A stretch of 40,338 nucleotides of DNA from an uncultured Oscillospiraceae bacterium (GCA_910587465.1 CAJUMS010000022.1:1-40338), one strand, 5' to 3'. Shown: positions 31,236-39,644, counted from the stretch's first letter. Numbers and translations are program-made. Notes: generated by a model not told the origin, from the sequence alone.

Positions 31236-32501
31236 ATGGATAATCGCCGAAAATTTATCGTGAACGGCGGGCGGAAGCTCGAGGGCGAATTGAGAGTTCA
31301 CGGCGCGAAAAACAGCGCTCTGCCGCTGTTGTCGGCGGCGGTTCTGGCACATGGAGAAACGGTGCTGCACAATTGTCCCGAGCTTACCGATGTGGACGCT
31401 GCTTGCAGGATATTGACCCACCTCGGCTGCCGCTGCAAAAGGAGCGGCGACACGGTGACGGTGGACGCGACAAACGTATCGGGCTATGAAATTCCCGACG
31501 CGCTTATGCGGGAAATGCGGTCGTCAATAGTTTTTCTGGGCGCGGTGCTCGGGAGGACGGGCCGCTGCCGTCTGTCGTTCCCTGGAGGGTGCGAGCTGGG
31601 TGCGAGACCTATCGATTTGCACCTCGCGGCGTTAAGGCAGATGGGCGCGGAGATCGCCGAGGAGCACGGATATCTCGACTGCACGGCGGCAGGAGGGCTT
31701 CACGGCGCGAAGATCACGCTTTCGTTCCCGTCGGTCGGCGCTACGGAGAATATCCTGCTTGCGGCGACGTCGGCAAAGGGGTTCACCGAAATACATAACG
31801 CCGCGCGCGAGCCTGAGATAGTCGATTTAGCGGACTGTCTCGGCAAATTCGGCGCAAAGATCGGCGGCGCGGGCGAGAGCGTGATAACCGTCGAGGGCAC
31901 TCCGCGAGCCGAGCCGTGCGAGCACAGCGTTATCCCCGACAGGATTGTCGCGGGGACGTATCTGTGCGCGGCGGCGATAACGCGCGGCGAATTGATCTTA
32001 ACGAAGTGCGAGCCGCGGCATATGAACGGCTTTATCCCCGTGCTGGAGGCAATGGGAGCACGTATCTACACCTATGGCGGAGGGAAGATGTATCTCAGCT
32101 GCAACAAGCGGCTTTCCGCACCGCCGACGGTGCGGACGATGCCGTATCCGGGGTTTCCAACGGATATTCAGGCGCCGTTCACCGCACTGTGCGCTACCGC
32201 CGAGGGAACGTCGGTATTCGTCGAGACGATATTCGAAAATCGTTTCAGGCACATTCCCGAGCTTGTTCGGCTTGGCGCGTCGATAAAGACCGAGGGCAGG
32301 GTGTGCGTGGTTCAGGGCGTTAAACGGCTGTCGGGTGCAAAGGTGTGCGCGGCGGAACTTCGCGGAGGGGCAGCGCTCGTCACGGCGGCTCTGGCTGCTG
32401 AGGGAACGAGCGAGATAACGGGTCTTTGCTACATTGACCGCGGCTATGAGTCGCTGGAGGGCGCTCTGCGGTCGGTCGGAGCGGATATCAAAAGAGTATG
32501 A
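31236..32501 (+). CDS. murA: UDP-GlcNAc 1-carboxyvinyltransferase MurA
   Basis: A 421-aa enolpyruvyl transferase that catalyses the first committed step of peptidoglycan synthesis and is the fosfomycin target. Visible: HGAKNSALPLL with K25/N26, the loop cysteine C119 in LSFPGGCELGARPIDLH (so fosfomycin-binding chemistry is retained), VGATENILLAA, DRIVAGTYLCAAAIT, PYPGFPTDIQAPF and FENRFRHIPELVRLGA. Length and catalytic residues are normal. Its place between murG and ftsQ, where murC/murB often sit, is typical of some Clostridia. Confidence 0.95.
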   Translation: MDNRRKFIVNGGRKLEGELRVHGAKNSALPLLSAAVLAHGETVLHNCPELTDVDAACRILTHLGCRCKRSGDTVTVDATNVSGYEIPDALMREMRSSIVFLGAVLGRTGRCRLSFPGGCELGARPIDLHLAALRQMGAEIAEEHGYLDCTAAGGLHGAKITLSFPSVGATENILLAATSAKGFTEIHNAAREPEIVDLADCLGKFGAKIGGAGESVITVEGTPRAEPCEHSVIPDRIVAGTYLCAAAITRGELILTKCEPRHMNGFIPVLEAMGARIYTYGGGKMYLSCNKRLSAPPTVRTMPYPGFPTDIQAPFTALCATAEGTSVFVETIFENRFRHIPELVRLGASIKTEGRVCVVQGVKRLSGAKVCAAELRGGAALVTAALAAEGTSEITGLCYIDRGYESLEGALRSVGADIKRV

Positions 32502-32509
32502 ACGGCTGT

Positions 32510-32549
32510 GCGGTGCCGCGGGGAGCAATCGCTTTCCGCGGTGTGCCGC
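32510..32549 (+). other. Strong GC-rich hairpin between murA and ftsQ
   Basis: An 11-bp stem (32516-32526 with 32531-32541, two G-U pairs) closes on a four-base loop. An outer GCGG/CCGC helix (32510-32513 with 32546-32549) extends it across an internal loop. No U-tract follows, so it is not an ordinary terminator; an RNA-processing or stability site is possible. Confidence 0.55.
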
Positions 32550-32583
32550 CGTATAAAGGAAGTTGAAGGGAAGTGACGGTAAA

Positions 32584-33750
32584 ATGCCGAATAAGCCAAA
32601 AAGGCAGGTCTCCGATAAAGTGCCGAAGGGTATGCTGAAATCAACTAAGGAGCTGCCAATAAAGAGCGACGCGAAAAAACTCCGTCCCGTCAACAATAAA
32701 AAGCCGCAAAACGTACAGAAACCGCATGCTTCGCGCAATAATGCGCCAAGGCAGTCCGCGCCGAAAAGACCCGTTAATCCGCAGGCACAAAAGGCAGTCT
32801 CAAAGGCGATGCGCTCCAAGACCGCGTCGAAAAAGCGCCGTAAATTCCGTGGCGGCAACTATATACTGTATTATATTCTGGCGGCGATAATCGTAGTTAT
32901 CGTTATGATCGTGCTTGCGAATACGGTGCTGTTCAAGTGCAGCGAGATAGAGGTGCAGGGTAATATGCGCTATACGGCGGCTGAGATAATCGGCAGATCG
33001 GGGCTGAAGTCGGGCGATAATCTACTGCACGTTAATGTCGGAGAGGCGGCGGATAAAATCGTCAATTCGCTGTCTTATGTCGATAAGGCTGAGGTCAAGC
33101 GTTCATTTCCGACAAAGTTTATCATTACCGTCGACGAGGCGGAACGTTGGTACGCGTTAAGTCAGGATGGCGTTAAGGCGGCGATATCGCGTATGGGCAA
33201 GATAATCGAACAGGGCAATACGGACGGGCTTACCGTTGTCAAGGGCTTTGACGCGGAGAGTATCGAGACGGGAAAATGGCTGAAATCCAAGACTGAGGGC
33301 AAGGATGAGATCCCGCAGATAGTATTCGATGCGGCAGAAAAGGCGGGACTTGAAAAGCTGGACGAGATAGATATGACGGATAGGTTCTCTGTTAAGCTGT
33401 CCGTGGACGGGGGTAGGGTCGTGCTGGAGCTTGGTCCTGCGATAGACGTCGAGAGCAAACTGCGCGTTGCGGCAGCGATAATCAAGGAGGAGCTTGGCGC
33501 GGAGGAGAGCGTTACGCTGCTGCTGACAAATCCCGAAAAGGTTGCGGTGAGGAACAAGCCCAAGCCGCCGAGCACAAGCAGTTCGTCAACGCCTACGTCG
33601 ACAACGCTGCCTACTGTTCCCGAGGAGCCCGAGACCTCGGAAACCTCTGAGACATACGAGCCGCCGTCTTATGAAGAGCCGACCCACGAAGACCCCTATA
33701 CCTATGAAGAACCGTGGACGAATGAGGGAACGTGGGAAACAGGAGAATAG
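32584..33750 (+). CDS. ftsQ: FtsQ/DivIB-like division protein
   Basis: A 388-aa bitopic divisome protein. A Lys/Arg/Pro/Gln-rich cytoplasmic region (1-95) precedes one helix (YILYYILAAIIVVIVMIVLANTVLF). The extracellular POTRA domain follows (CSEIEVQGNMRYTAAEIIGRSGL.. NLLHVNVGEAADKI.. VDKAEVKRSFPTKFIITVDE), then the beta domain. The C-terminal 55 residues are a low-complexity Ser/Thr/Pro/Glu/Tyr tail (PPSTSSSSTPTSTTLPTVPE.. TYEEPWTNEG). It stabilises FtsL/DivIC and the PBP-FtsW pair in other species. ATG 32584 is chosen over TTG 32563; AAGGGAAG lies about 10 bases upstream. Ends just before a strong terminator. Confidence 0.88.
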   Translation: MPNKPKRQVSDKVPKGMLKSTKELPIKSDAKKLRPVNNKKPQNVQKPHASRNNAPRQSAPKRPVNPQAQKAVSKAMRSKTASKKRRKFRGGNYILYYILAAIIVVIVMIVLANTVLFKCSEIEVQGNMRYTAAEIIGRSGLKSGDNLLHVNVGEAADKIVNSLSYVDKAEVKRSFPTKFIITVDEAERWYALSQDGVKAAISRMGKIIEQGNTDGLTVVKGFDAESIETGKWLKSKTEGKDEIPQIVFDAAEKAGLEKLDEIDMTDRFSVKLSVDGGRVVLELGPAIDVESKLRVAAAIIKEELGAEESVTLLLTNPEKVAVRNKPKPPSTSSSSTPTSTTLPTVPEEPETSETSETYEPPSYEEPTHEDPYTYEEPWTNEGTWETGE

Positions 33751-33758
33751 TTTATACG

Positions 33759-33781
33759 CCGCCGCTTTTTGCGGCGGTTTT
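33759..33781 (+). terminator. Terminator after ftsQ
   Basis: CCGCCGC (33759-33765), loop TTTTT, GCGGCGG (33771-33777), then TTTT. It closes the murein gene block and isolates ftsZ. Confidence 0.9.
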
Positions 33782-33860
33782 GGTTAAGGTAAATTATACC
33801 TTTTTGTACAATTCCACAAAAATAAGTCACAGCGATTGTGAAATTTATTTTAAAAAACAG

Positions 33861-33889
33861 TTGCAATTTTCATTTAATTCTGTTATAAT
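33861..33889 (+). promoter_or_regulatory. ftsZ promoter
   Basis: TTGCAA (33861-33866), a 17-base spacer and TATAAT (33884-33889), about 50 bases before the ftsZ ATG. Confidence 0.85.
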
Positions 33890-33939
33890 AGTAAGTAGTA
33901 TTTGCAAAATGACGTAAAAAGCAGGAGGAGTTGTAAGTT

Positions 33940-35100
33940 ATGGCTTTTACGATTGACGATAACAACGACGGATTTGAAGTAGCCGACGATTTTCAGATGA
34001 CGACCAAGATCATGGTCTTTGGTGTCGGCGGTGCGGGTGGAAACGCTGTTTCGCACATGGTTGAAAGCGGTATTCATGATGTTGAGTATGTTATCGCCAA
34101 TACCGATGTTGCCGCGCTTCGCGGCAAGGACGGCAGTAAAATGAAGCGCATTCAGATCGGCAGAAAGACCACCAAGGGTCAGGGTGCGGGCAACGATCCG
34201 TCCAAGGGCAGAGATTCCGCGGAGGAGAATCGCGAGGATATCGAAAAAGCTATGGACGGCGTTTCTATGCTGTTTATCGCCGCGGGTATGGGCGGCGGTA
34301 CCGGAACGGGAGCTGCTCCCGTCGTGGCGAGTGTTGCCAAGGATAAAGATATCCTGACGGTCGGTGTCGTTACAAAGCCATTCGGCTGGGAGGGTACCAG
34401 CAAAATGCGACAGGCTATCGGCGGTATCTCCGAGATGAAGAAGTATGTCGACGCGCTTATCGTTATCCCGAATGATCGTTTGAAGGAGCTAAAGGGTGCT
34501 AAGATTACGCTGAAGAACGCGTTTTCCGAGGTCGACAATATCCTCTGCAAGGCTGTAATGGGTATTATAAAGCTGCTCCAGGGCGACGGTCATATCAATG
34601 TTGACTTTGCCGATGTTAAGATGGCGCTCAGCAATTCCGGCATCGCGCATATGGCTATCGGTCACGGCAAGGGTGATTACAAGATCGACGAGGCACTTGA
34701 CGAGGTTCTTAACAGCCCGTTGCTCGAGACCTCTATCAACGGCGCAAGACGCGGCTTGCTGAACATAAGCGTGCCGAGTACGTTGTCGTTTGAGGAGTTC
34801 GACAGCCTTACGCAGGATATCGCGGAGAAGTTCAACACCGACGCGAGATACAAGTTCGGCGTTGTGTTCGACGATTCGCTGGCGGAGGACGAAATATCGC
34901 TTATTGTTGTTGCTACGGACTTTGAGGAGGATGTGCCGACGACCTCGGTTTCGAGCGGATTTGCTTCCTCAGACCCCGAGCCCATGGCCTCTGTTACTGT
35001 GACGCCTACCTCCGATGGTTTTTCGGGAAATGTGGGATTTGCCTCGGGCGCGTCAGATATTGATCTGCTGCTTCAGAAGTTCAATAATGGCAGAGATTGA
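33940..35100 (+). CDS. ftsZ: Cell-division GTPase FtsZ
   Basis: A 386-aa tubulin-like GTPase that forms the Z ring. Visible: FGVGGAGGNAVSHMV (27-41), the tubulin signature GGGTGTGAAP (118-127), VVTKPFGWEG, IVIPNDRL and the T7 loop NVDFADVKMAL, so the GTPase core is intact. The C-terminal linker is short (about 40 aa, Ser/Thr-rich). The conserved end differs from the usual DIPxFLR-type peptide: it reads ASDIDLLLQKFNNGRD and is not followed by a basic tail. ftsA is not upstream. Own promoter and AGGAGGAG ribosome binding site; own terminator. Confidence 0.96.
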   Translation: MAFTIDDNNDGFEVADDFQMTTKIMVFGVGGAGGNAVSHMVESGIHDVEYVIANTDVAALRGKDGSKMKRIQIGRKTTKGQGAGNDPSKGRDSAEENREDIEKAMDGVSMLFIAAGMGGGTGTGAAPVVASVAKDKDILTVGVVTKPFGWEGTSKMRQAIGGISEMKKYVDALIVIPNDRLKELKGAKITLKNAFSEVDNILCKAVMGIIKLLQGDGHINVDFADVKMALSNSGIAHMAIGHGKGDYKIDEALDEVLNSPLLETSINGARRGLLNISVPSTLSFEEFDSLTQDIAEKFNTDARYKFGVVFDDSLAEDEISLIVVATDFEEDVPTTSVSSGFASSDPEPMASVTVTPTSDGFSGNVGFASGASDIDLLLQKFNNGRD

Positions 35101-35129
35101 TCAAGCGAAGATATCAGATATTTCAACAG

Positions 35130-35155
35130 ATCCGGAGCCTTGCTCCGGATTTTTG
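35130..35155 (+). terminator. Terminator after ftsZ
   Basis: ATCCGGAGC (35130-35138), loop CTT, GCTCCGGAT (35142-35150), then TTTT. Flanking TCAACA/TGTTGA can extend the stem base. Confidence 0.92.
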
Positions 35156-35197
35156 TTGATTGTTTTACGAAAAAAATGATAATTCTCGGAAAAGCTC

Positions 35198-35226
35198 TTG
35201 CATTTTTTGCGGATTTGTTATACAAT
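35198..35226 (+). promoter_or_regulatory. Promoter for the membrane/zinc-ribbon gene pair
   Basis: TTGCAT (35198-35203), a 17-base spacer and TACAAT (35221-35226). Confidence 0.7.
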
Positions 35227-35306
35227 ATAATATGTAGTATTGTTTTTATTTACATAATAGCATTTTTACGACTCAATATCATACTTAATTTTAAAGGGGT
35301 TAAAAT

Positions 35307-36212
35307 ATGGACAAGCTGGTAGCTTTTTTCAAAAATGTATGGTTCAGACGTGCCGTGGCACTGCTGTGCTGGGGATACACCGCTCTTATGCTCTGGGTGG
35401 CGTGGCTTAACTTCGGATTTTTCTTCGTGTTCGAAAATCCCACCCCGCTTTTCGTACTGTACCTTTTTGTGAATATCGCGGCGCTCGGACTGATGATCTT
35501 AACGAGAAAGCAGATGTTTACCAAGATAAATGCATATATTTTGCCGCCGATAGTGTTCGCAATCGTAATCTTCGGGTTTGGAAACTGGTATATGATCGCC
35601 CCGCCGTTGGTAGTTATGCTTGTGCTGTTTTTCGTCAATAATTCAAATGAAACGCTGAAAACCGTGCTCGGTACTATGTATCTGCTGATGTACGTTATCG
35701 GTGTTGTGGGCTATATCGGAATACGTATGTTTATGGGCGATATCACGTTTACGGGAGTTGACCTGACAAGACGCGATCCCGATTACGAAAAGCTCTCCGA
35801 GTCGGGAGAGTACCGTATCGTGCGCTATATCAACGATACCAACGAACGCAAAGCGATGACGTATTATGTTGAATATACGGGCGACGATGTGGAGATACCG
35901 CTCGGGTTGTGCAAAAAGGTATTCGGCTGCAGACATATTCATACCGCGACATATCAGAACAAAAGCGAGGATCTTGTATCGTGGAGCACACAGAAGGTCG
36001 ACGGAGTAAAGACCGACGTGCTGCTTGTCGAGGGAAGTCTGCGCGAAAATCCGTATCTCATTAAGCCTGCCGAGGAGGATGACAGCTCGGTCGGTTCTTC
36101 GCCGAGCCGTTCGTCGAGTTCAAGTACGAGAACGTCAGGCAGTACGTCGGGTGACTTGTCGGGCAGTGCAGAGACGGGGGAAACCGGTGATACCACACGC
36201 ACTGCGGAATAA
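35307..36212 (+). CDS. Membrane protein with Ser-rich tail, unknown function
   Basis: A 301-aa protein with about five N-terminal membrane helices (AVALLCWGYTALMLWVAW, PLFVLYLFVNIAALGLMIL, AYILPPIVFAIVIFGFG, YMIAPPLVVMLVLFFV and TMYLLMYVIGVVGYIGI). A soluble domain of about 110 residues follows (YRIVRYINDTNERKAMTYYV.. RHIHTATYQN), then a 40-residue Ser/Thr/Gly/Glu tail (SSSSTRTSGSTSG). No family recognised. Starts at ATG 35307 after AAAGGGG. It sits directly behind ftsZ and ahead of the zinc-ribbon protein, 21 bases away, so the two probably form a unit. The low-complexity tail recalls the end of FtsQ and suggests an exported C-terminus. Confidence 0.8.
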   Translation: MDKLVAFFKNVWFRRAVALLCWGYTALMLWVAWLNFGFFFVFENPTPLFVLYLFVNIAALGLMILTRKQMFTKINAYILPPIVFAIVIFGFGNWYMIAPPLVVMLVLFFVNNSNETLKTVLGTMYLLMYVIGVVGYIGIRMFMGDITFTGVDLTRRDPDYEKLSESGEYRIVRYINDTNERKAMTYYVEYTGDDVEIPLGLCKKVFGCRHIHTATYQNKSEDLVSWSTQKVDGVKTDVLLVEGSLRENPYLIKPAEEDDSSVGSSPSRSSSSSTRTSGSTSGDLSGSAETGETGDTTRTAE

Positions 36213-36233
36213 TGCAAGTAAAGGAGAATTGCC

Positions 36234-38726
36234 TTGGAAAGAACGTTGAAGCTTGTCGGAAAGACTTCAAATGAGATTTTTCTGCTTCGTTATCCTGCGA
36301 CGCTGTTGGACTTCTGCGACTTTGATCTGTCGCTTTTCGCTAAGGATTCCATAGATCTGTGCAATGACGCGCTGAAATCGGGCACACTGGACGCTGACCG
36401 CGTTTCCGACTTACGCAAGGACATTCAGAATGCTCATTGCTACATCAGGCATCATATCAGAACGATCTACGAAAAAGCCGTTCTGGACTGCTGGATCGAC
36501 TATGTTTGCAGGCGTGACAATATCGGCGACAGCGCGTTGTGGAACCGCTTTGTGCGCTGTAAGACGCCGTTTGAGAAAACAGTGTTTGCGAGATTGTGCG
36601 ACTTCCGCTACAACCGCGATATCAACCAGTGGCTCAATATCGTGAGAGTACAGGATTACGCGCGCACCAAGGTGCATTTTGTGTTCACCGAGACGGTAAA
36701 ATCCGCGGAGGAGGTCGCCGCAAGAAGAAATTACTTCGATCTCGCGTTCAGCGTGACTGCGCGAGAGCTCGGCTGCAAGATCGAGGACATGGGCGTTACA
36801 AAGGTGTTTTCCGTCGGCAGGATACCGACCGCGCCGTTTATGTTTCCGAATATTTCCAAGGAAATAGTTCGCCACGTTCTAGCGGATTTCGATTACAGTG
36901 AGGACTATTCCGATGTTGAGAACTATGAGGAAATATCCGATCAAATAGCCATGGACGCGTTCTCCCGCATGAAGGAGGGTTTGCCGCAGGAGCTTTCAAG
37001 CTACAGCATTGTCCGCGGTAAAATGGAGAATTATCCTGAGAAAATATTTATGCCGTGCAGTCTGAAAGCCGTTATTGATCTTGAGATCGACACGATCATC
37101 GAAAACGGCGCGTGGCTCGCGAAGTGCAAGCGGTGCGGACGTTACTTTATGAAGGATAACGAGCATCCGGAGGATTACTGTTCGCGTTTTATCCCCAACG
37201 GCAAGACGTGCCTTGAACTCTGGGAGGAGGAGAACCCCAAGCCCAAAATGACCGACGCGCTCGAGAAACGCTGCGAAGAGGTCACGGACGAGATGTATCA
37301 GCGCGTTGATAAGACGATGAGCGTCAAGGAATACGACTACTGGCGAAATTACCTTGCGGCAATGAAGCAGAAGGTCGACAACGGCGAGATAACTCCCGGC
37401 GAACTGGAGGATTTTCTGAATTATTCGCTTGAGGTGGATATTACGCGAAGTCACCCTATCGTGGAAGTGCCTAAAAAAGACCCGGAGCCGCCGAAAAAGG
37501 GCGTGGTAAAGCCGTTTGTTCCAGAGAGGATAAATCGCAGCGACATAAAGCAGAATATTCCCGAGACCGATCCCGAGGAGGAGCGCGCGTTGAAGGAGGG
37601 CTTTTTCACGTCGCCGAGCAAGCAGCGCCGAAAGAGCGAGCAGCCGCAGATATCGCATATTATCCGCGGCGGCGAGAGCTTGGGCGAAAATCACAGTAAG
37701 CCTGATCCCGCGGGATTTCAACCGTTTGGCTCGCCCGTTCAGCCGCAGTCTGCCCCCGCTTCCGAGCCTGTCAAGGAGACCGTTCCCGAGCAGAAACAAC
37801 GCAGTCCGTTTGAGGAACTGAAACGTCTCGAGGAACGGCTTGAAGGGGAAAAGACGCGTTCCGAGCGCCCCGCTCCGCGTTTGCTGGAACAGAATGATAA
37901 CGACAGAAACGCTTTTGGTCCGTCATTCTCCGCACCGCGCAGGAAGGAATTTACGGAGGAGTATCCGCGCGAAAGAGAGCGTTACGAACGTCCTGAAACA
38001 CAGCGTGCTGAAACACAACGTGCCGAGCCGCTGCTGGTTCCGCGCGGAGAATATACGGACGAGCACGCCGAGAGACCGCGCCGTGCTCCGCGGTTTGAGC
38101 CCGAATTCACCGACGAGTCCGGCGATCGGTATTACAAAGCTGTTTCCGAGCCTGTGTCGCAGCCGGCTCAGCTTGAGCCGCCGCCACCTCCGAAGCCTAA
38201 AGTAATACGAAAAAACGCAGCGGCTATCAGCGCTTACGGCAAAATGGCAGGCGCGTCCGTGACCGCAGCTCCGCCCGAAATGGAGCTCTTCTCCGAGCCG
38301 CCGACTATGGATCTGACTGATATCGCTCCGCAAGAACCTCGCGAGCCCGAACCGATAGCTCAGGTGCCGCCGTCTCGGGAAGCTCCGCAGCTCGACGACG
38401 ATCCGTTCAAGGATATCGAGAGCATTTTTGATGTGCTTGAGCAGTCCGAGAGCGATATGGGTGCGCGCCCGAGGCGCACAAGAGCGCGCGGCGATGAGGC
38501 TGTCGACCACGGCGATAAGCCATTGCCAAGAGCGATAACCAAGAAAAACGCGCCAAGCGGTATCTGGACAGAGGACAGGGAGCTGTTCGATGAGCAGTCC
38601 GCTCCTCCCGAGCAGTCGGAGCTTGATATGCTCAAGGAGAAAAAGCACGGCAAATCAAACAAGACAAAGCACCTTTATGACGCAATAATGCGTGAACCTA
38701 ACGATAACCCGAATTTCAGAAGGTGA
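36234..38726 (+). CDS. Large zinc-ribbon protein with disordered C-terminus
   Basis: An 830-aa protein. Residues 1-290 are helical (IYEKAVLDCWIDYVCRRDN.. FDLAFSVTARELGCKIEDMG). Then a zinc-ribbon-like motif CKRCGRYF..EDYCSRF..KTC (about 297-325) of the type seen in DUF6076/CGNR-like proteins, and a helical segment to about 405. The last 420 residues are Pro/Glu/Arg-rich and likely disordered (for example ETQRAETQRAEP), with a short conserved-looking end (KTKHLYDAIMREPNDNPNFRR). The start is TTG 36234, with AAAGGAG correctly placed. No membrane helix. Function unknown; the zinc ribbon might bind nucleic acid. Second gene of the unit after the membrane protein. Confidence 0.78.
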   Translation: MERTLKLVGKTSNEIFLLRYPATLLDFCDFDLSLFAKDSIDLCNDALKSGTLDADRVSDLRKDIQNAHCYIRHHIRTIYEKAVLDCWIDYVCRRDNIGDSALWNRFVRCKTPFEKTVFARLCDFRYNRDINQWLNIVRVQDYARTKVHFVFTETVKSAEEVAARRNYFDLAFSVTARELGCKIEDMGVTKVFSVGRIPTAPFMFPNISKEIVRHVLADFDYSEDYSDVENYEEISDQIAMDAFSRMKEGLPQELSSYSIVRGKMENYPEKIFMPCSLKAVIDLEIDTIIENGAWLAKCKRCGRYFMKDNEHPEDYCSRFIPNGKTCLELWEEENPKPKMTDALEKRCEEVTDEMYQRVDKTMSVKEYDYWRNYLAAMKQKVDNGEITPGELEDFLNYSLEVDITRSHPIVEVPKKDPEPPKKGVVKPFVPERINRSDIKQNIPETDPEEERALKEGFFTSPSKQRRKSEQPQISHIIRGGESLGENHSKPDPAGFQPFGSPVQPQSAPASEPVKETVPEQKQRSPFEELKRLEERLEGEKTRSERPAPRLLEQNDNDRNAFGPSFSAPRRKEFTEEYPRERERYERPETQRAETQRAEPLLVPRGEYTDEHAERPRRAPRFEPEFTDESGDRYYKAVSEPVSQPAQLEPPPPPKPKVIRKNAAAISAYGKMAGASVTAAPPEMELFSEPPTMDLTDIAPQEPREPEPIAQVPPSREAPQLDDDPFKDIESIFDVLEQSESDMGARPRRTRARGDEAVDHGDKPLPRAITKKNAPSGIWTEDRELFDEQSAPPEQSELDMLKEKKHGKSNKTKHLYDAIMREPNDNPNFRR

Positions 38727-38735
38727 TTAACTCAA

Positions 38736-38780
38736 TTTAAGTAATTTGGCGCGTATTTTACTTAAACTACGCGCTTTTTT
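38736..38780 (+). terminator. Terminator with loop complementary to upstream sequence
   Basis: GCGCGTA (38749-38755) pairs with TACGCGC (38768-38774), followed by six T. The 12-base loop contains TTACTTAAA (38758-38766), an exact complement of TTTAAGTAA at 38736-38744 just before the stem, so a pseudoknot or a competing hairpin can form. Confidence 0.85.
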
Positions 38781-38838
38781 GTTTGATATGTACAAAAAAA
38801 TTATAAAACAAAAACTTAAAGTTTGGTTAATTGTACGG

Positions 38839-38867
38839 TTGCAATATTAAGTTAAATGATGTATAAT
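38839..38867 (+). promoter_or_regulatory. Promoter of surface-protein gene 1
   Basis: TTGCAA (38839-38844), a 17-base spacer and TATAAT (38862-38867). The leader carries AGCGC/GCGCT (38880-38884 with 38894-38898) and then TGTTTGGAAA and TTGGAGG, all shared with the next gene's leader. Confidence 0.85.
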
Positions 38868-38929
38868 ATAAATAACAAAAGCGCGGACAGACTGCGCTGT
38901 TTGGAAATTTATATTGGAGGATAATTACA

Positions 38930-39526
38930 ATGAGCATTAAAAGAATTTTGGCTGCTGCTTCCGCTTCCGTTGTTGCAGTAAGCGCTATGGCAGTCGTTGT
39001 TTCCGCTGCTAAGGTTTCTGTTCCCGCTAACCCCGAAAATGCATGGAAGGATGTTGAGATCTTTAAGGATGTAGCTTCTCTCGAGGCAATGCTCGACGAC
39101 GGCAAGAAGGCTTCCGATGTTGAAACTATCACTATCAAGACCGACGGTTACAAGATGGGTATCGGTTTCCACGCTGCTGACGCAGATCTTACTTGGAAGC
39201 AGGCTACCGACGCTGGCTATGAGGATTACTACTTTGAGGATACAATCACCTTGAATGCATCCGATATCTCTCTGAGCGAAGAGAAGTGCTACCTCAAGAT
39301 ATTCTATGCACCCGGCACTGTTGACGCGGGCGAGTGCGAAGTAACCTTCACTTACAAAGAAGCTGCTGCTCCCCAGACACCCGATGACACTACTCCTTCC
39401 GAGTCTACTCCCGCAGACGATAACAATGCATCTAACGTTGATACTGGTGTTGAGGGCGTTGCTGTAGTTGTTGGAGTTGCGGCTGTTGCAGCAGGTGCTA
39501 TGATCGTAGCTAAGAAGAGAAAGTAA
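38930..39526 (+). CDS. Secreted surface protein with NVDTG-type C-terminal anchor
   Basis: A 198-aa exported protein. Signal peptide MSIKRILAAASASVVAVSAM.. with probable cleavage after VVSAA. The mature part is a beta-type domain of about 110 residues (ITIKTDGYKMGIGFHAAD.. EDYYFEDTITLNASDISLSE.. YLKIFYAPGT). A Pro/Thr/Ser/Asp linker follows (PDDTTPSESTPADDNN), then NVDTG, a helix (VAVVVGVAAVAAGAMIV) and a KKRK end. That layout matches a sortase-type sorting signal with an N-x-D-T-G motif in place of LPxTG; sortase use is inferred. Codons favour U-ending Ala/Val choices unlike the upstream genes, suggesting high expression. The following gene is a paralogue. Strong GGAGG site. Confidence 0.85.
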   Translation: MSIKRILAAASASVVAVSAMAVVVSAAKVSVPANPENAWKDVEIFKDVASLEAMLDDGKKASDVETITIKTDGYKMGIGFHAADADLTWKQATDAGYEDYYFEDTITLNASDISLSEEKCYLKIFYAPGTVDAGECEVTFTYKEAAAPQTPDDTTPSESTPADDNNASNVDTGVEGVAVVVGVAAVAAGAMIVAKKRK

Positions 39527-39559
39527 TCACAGTTTCTGAAAACTTCAAGTAAATACACA

Positions 39560-39586
39560 AACGCGGTGCAAAAGTGCCGCGTTTTT
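39560..39586 (+). terminator. Terminator after surface-protein gene 1
   Basis: AACGCGG (39560-39566) pairs with CCGCGTT (39577-39583), followed by a T run to 39586. Confidence 0.85.
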
Positions 39587-39644
39587 GTTGGTAATCACTA
39601 AAGAAACGTTTAAAATCGGCAAAGAAATTTGGCTAAACGGACAA

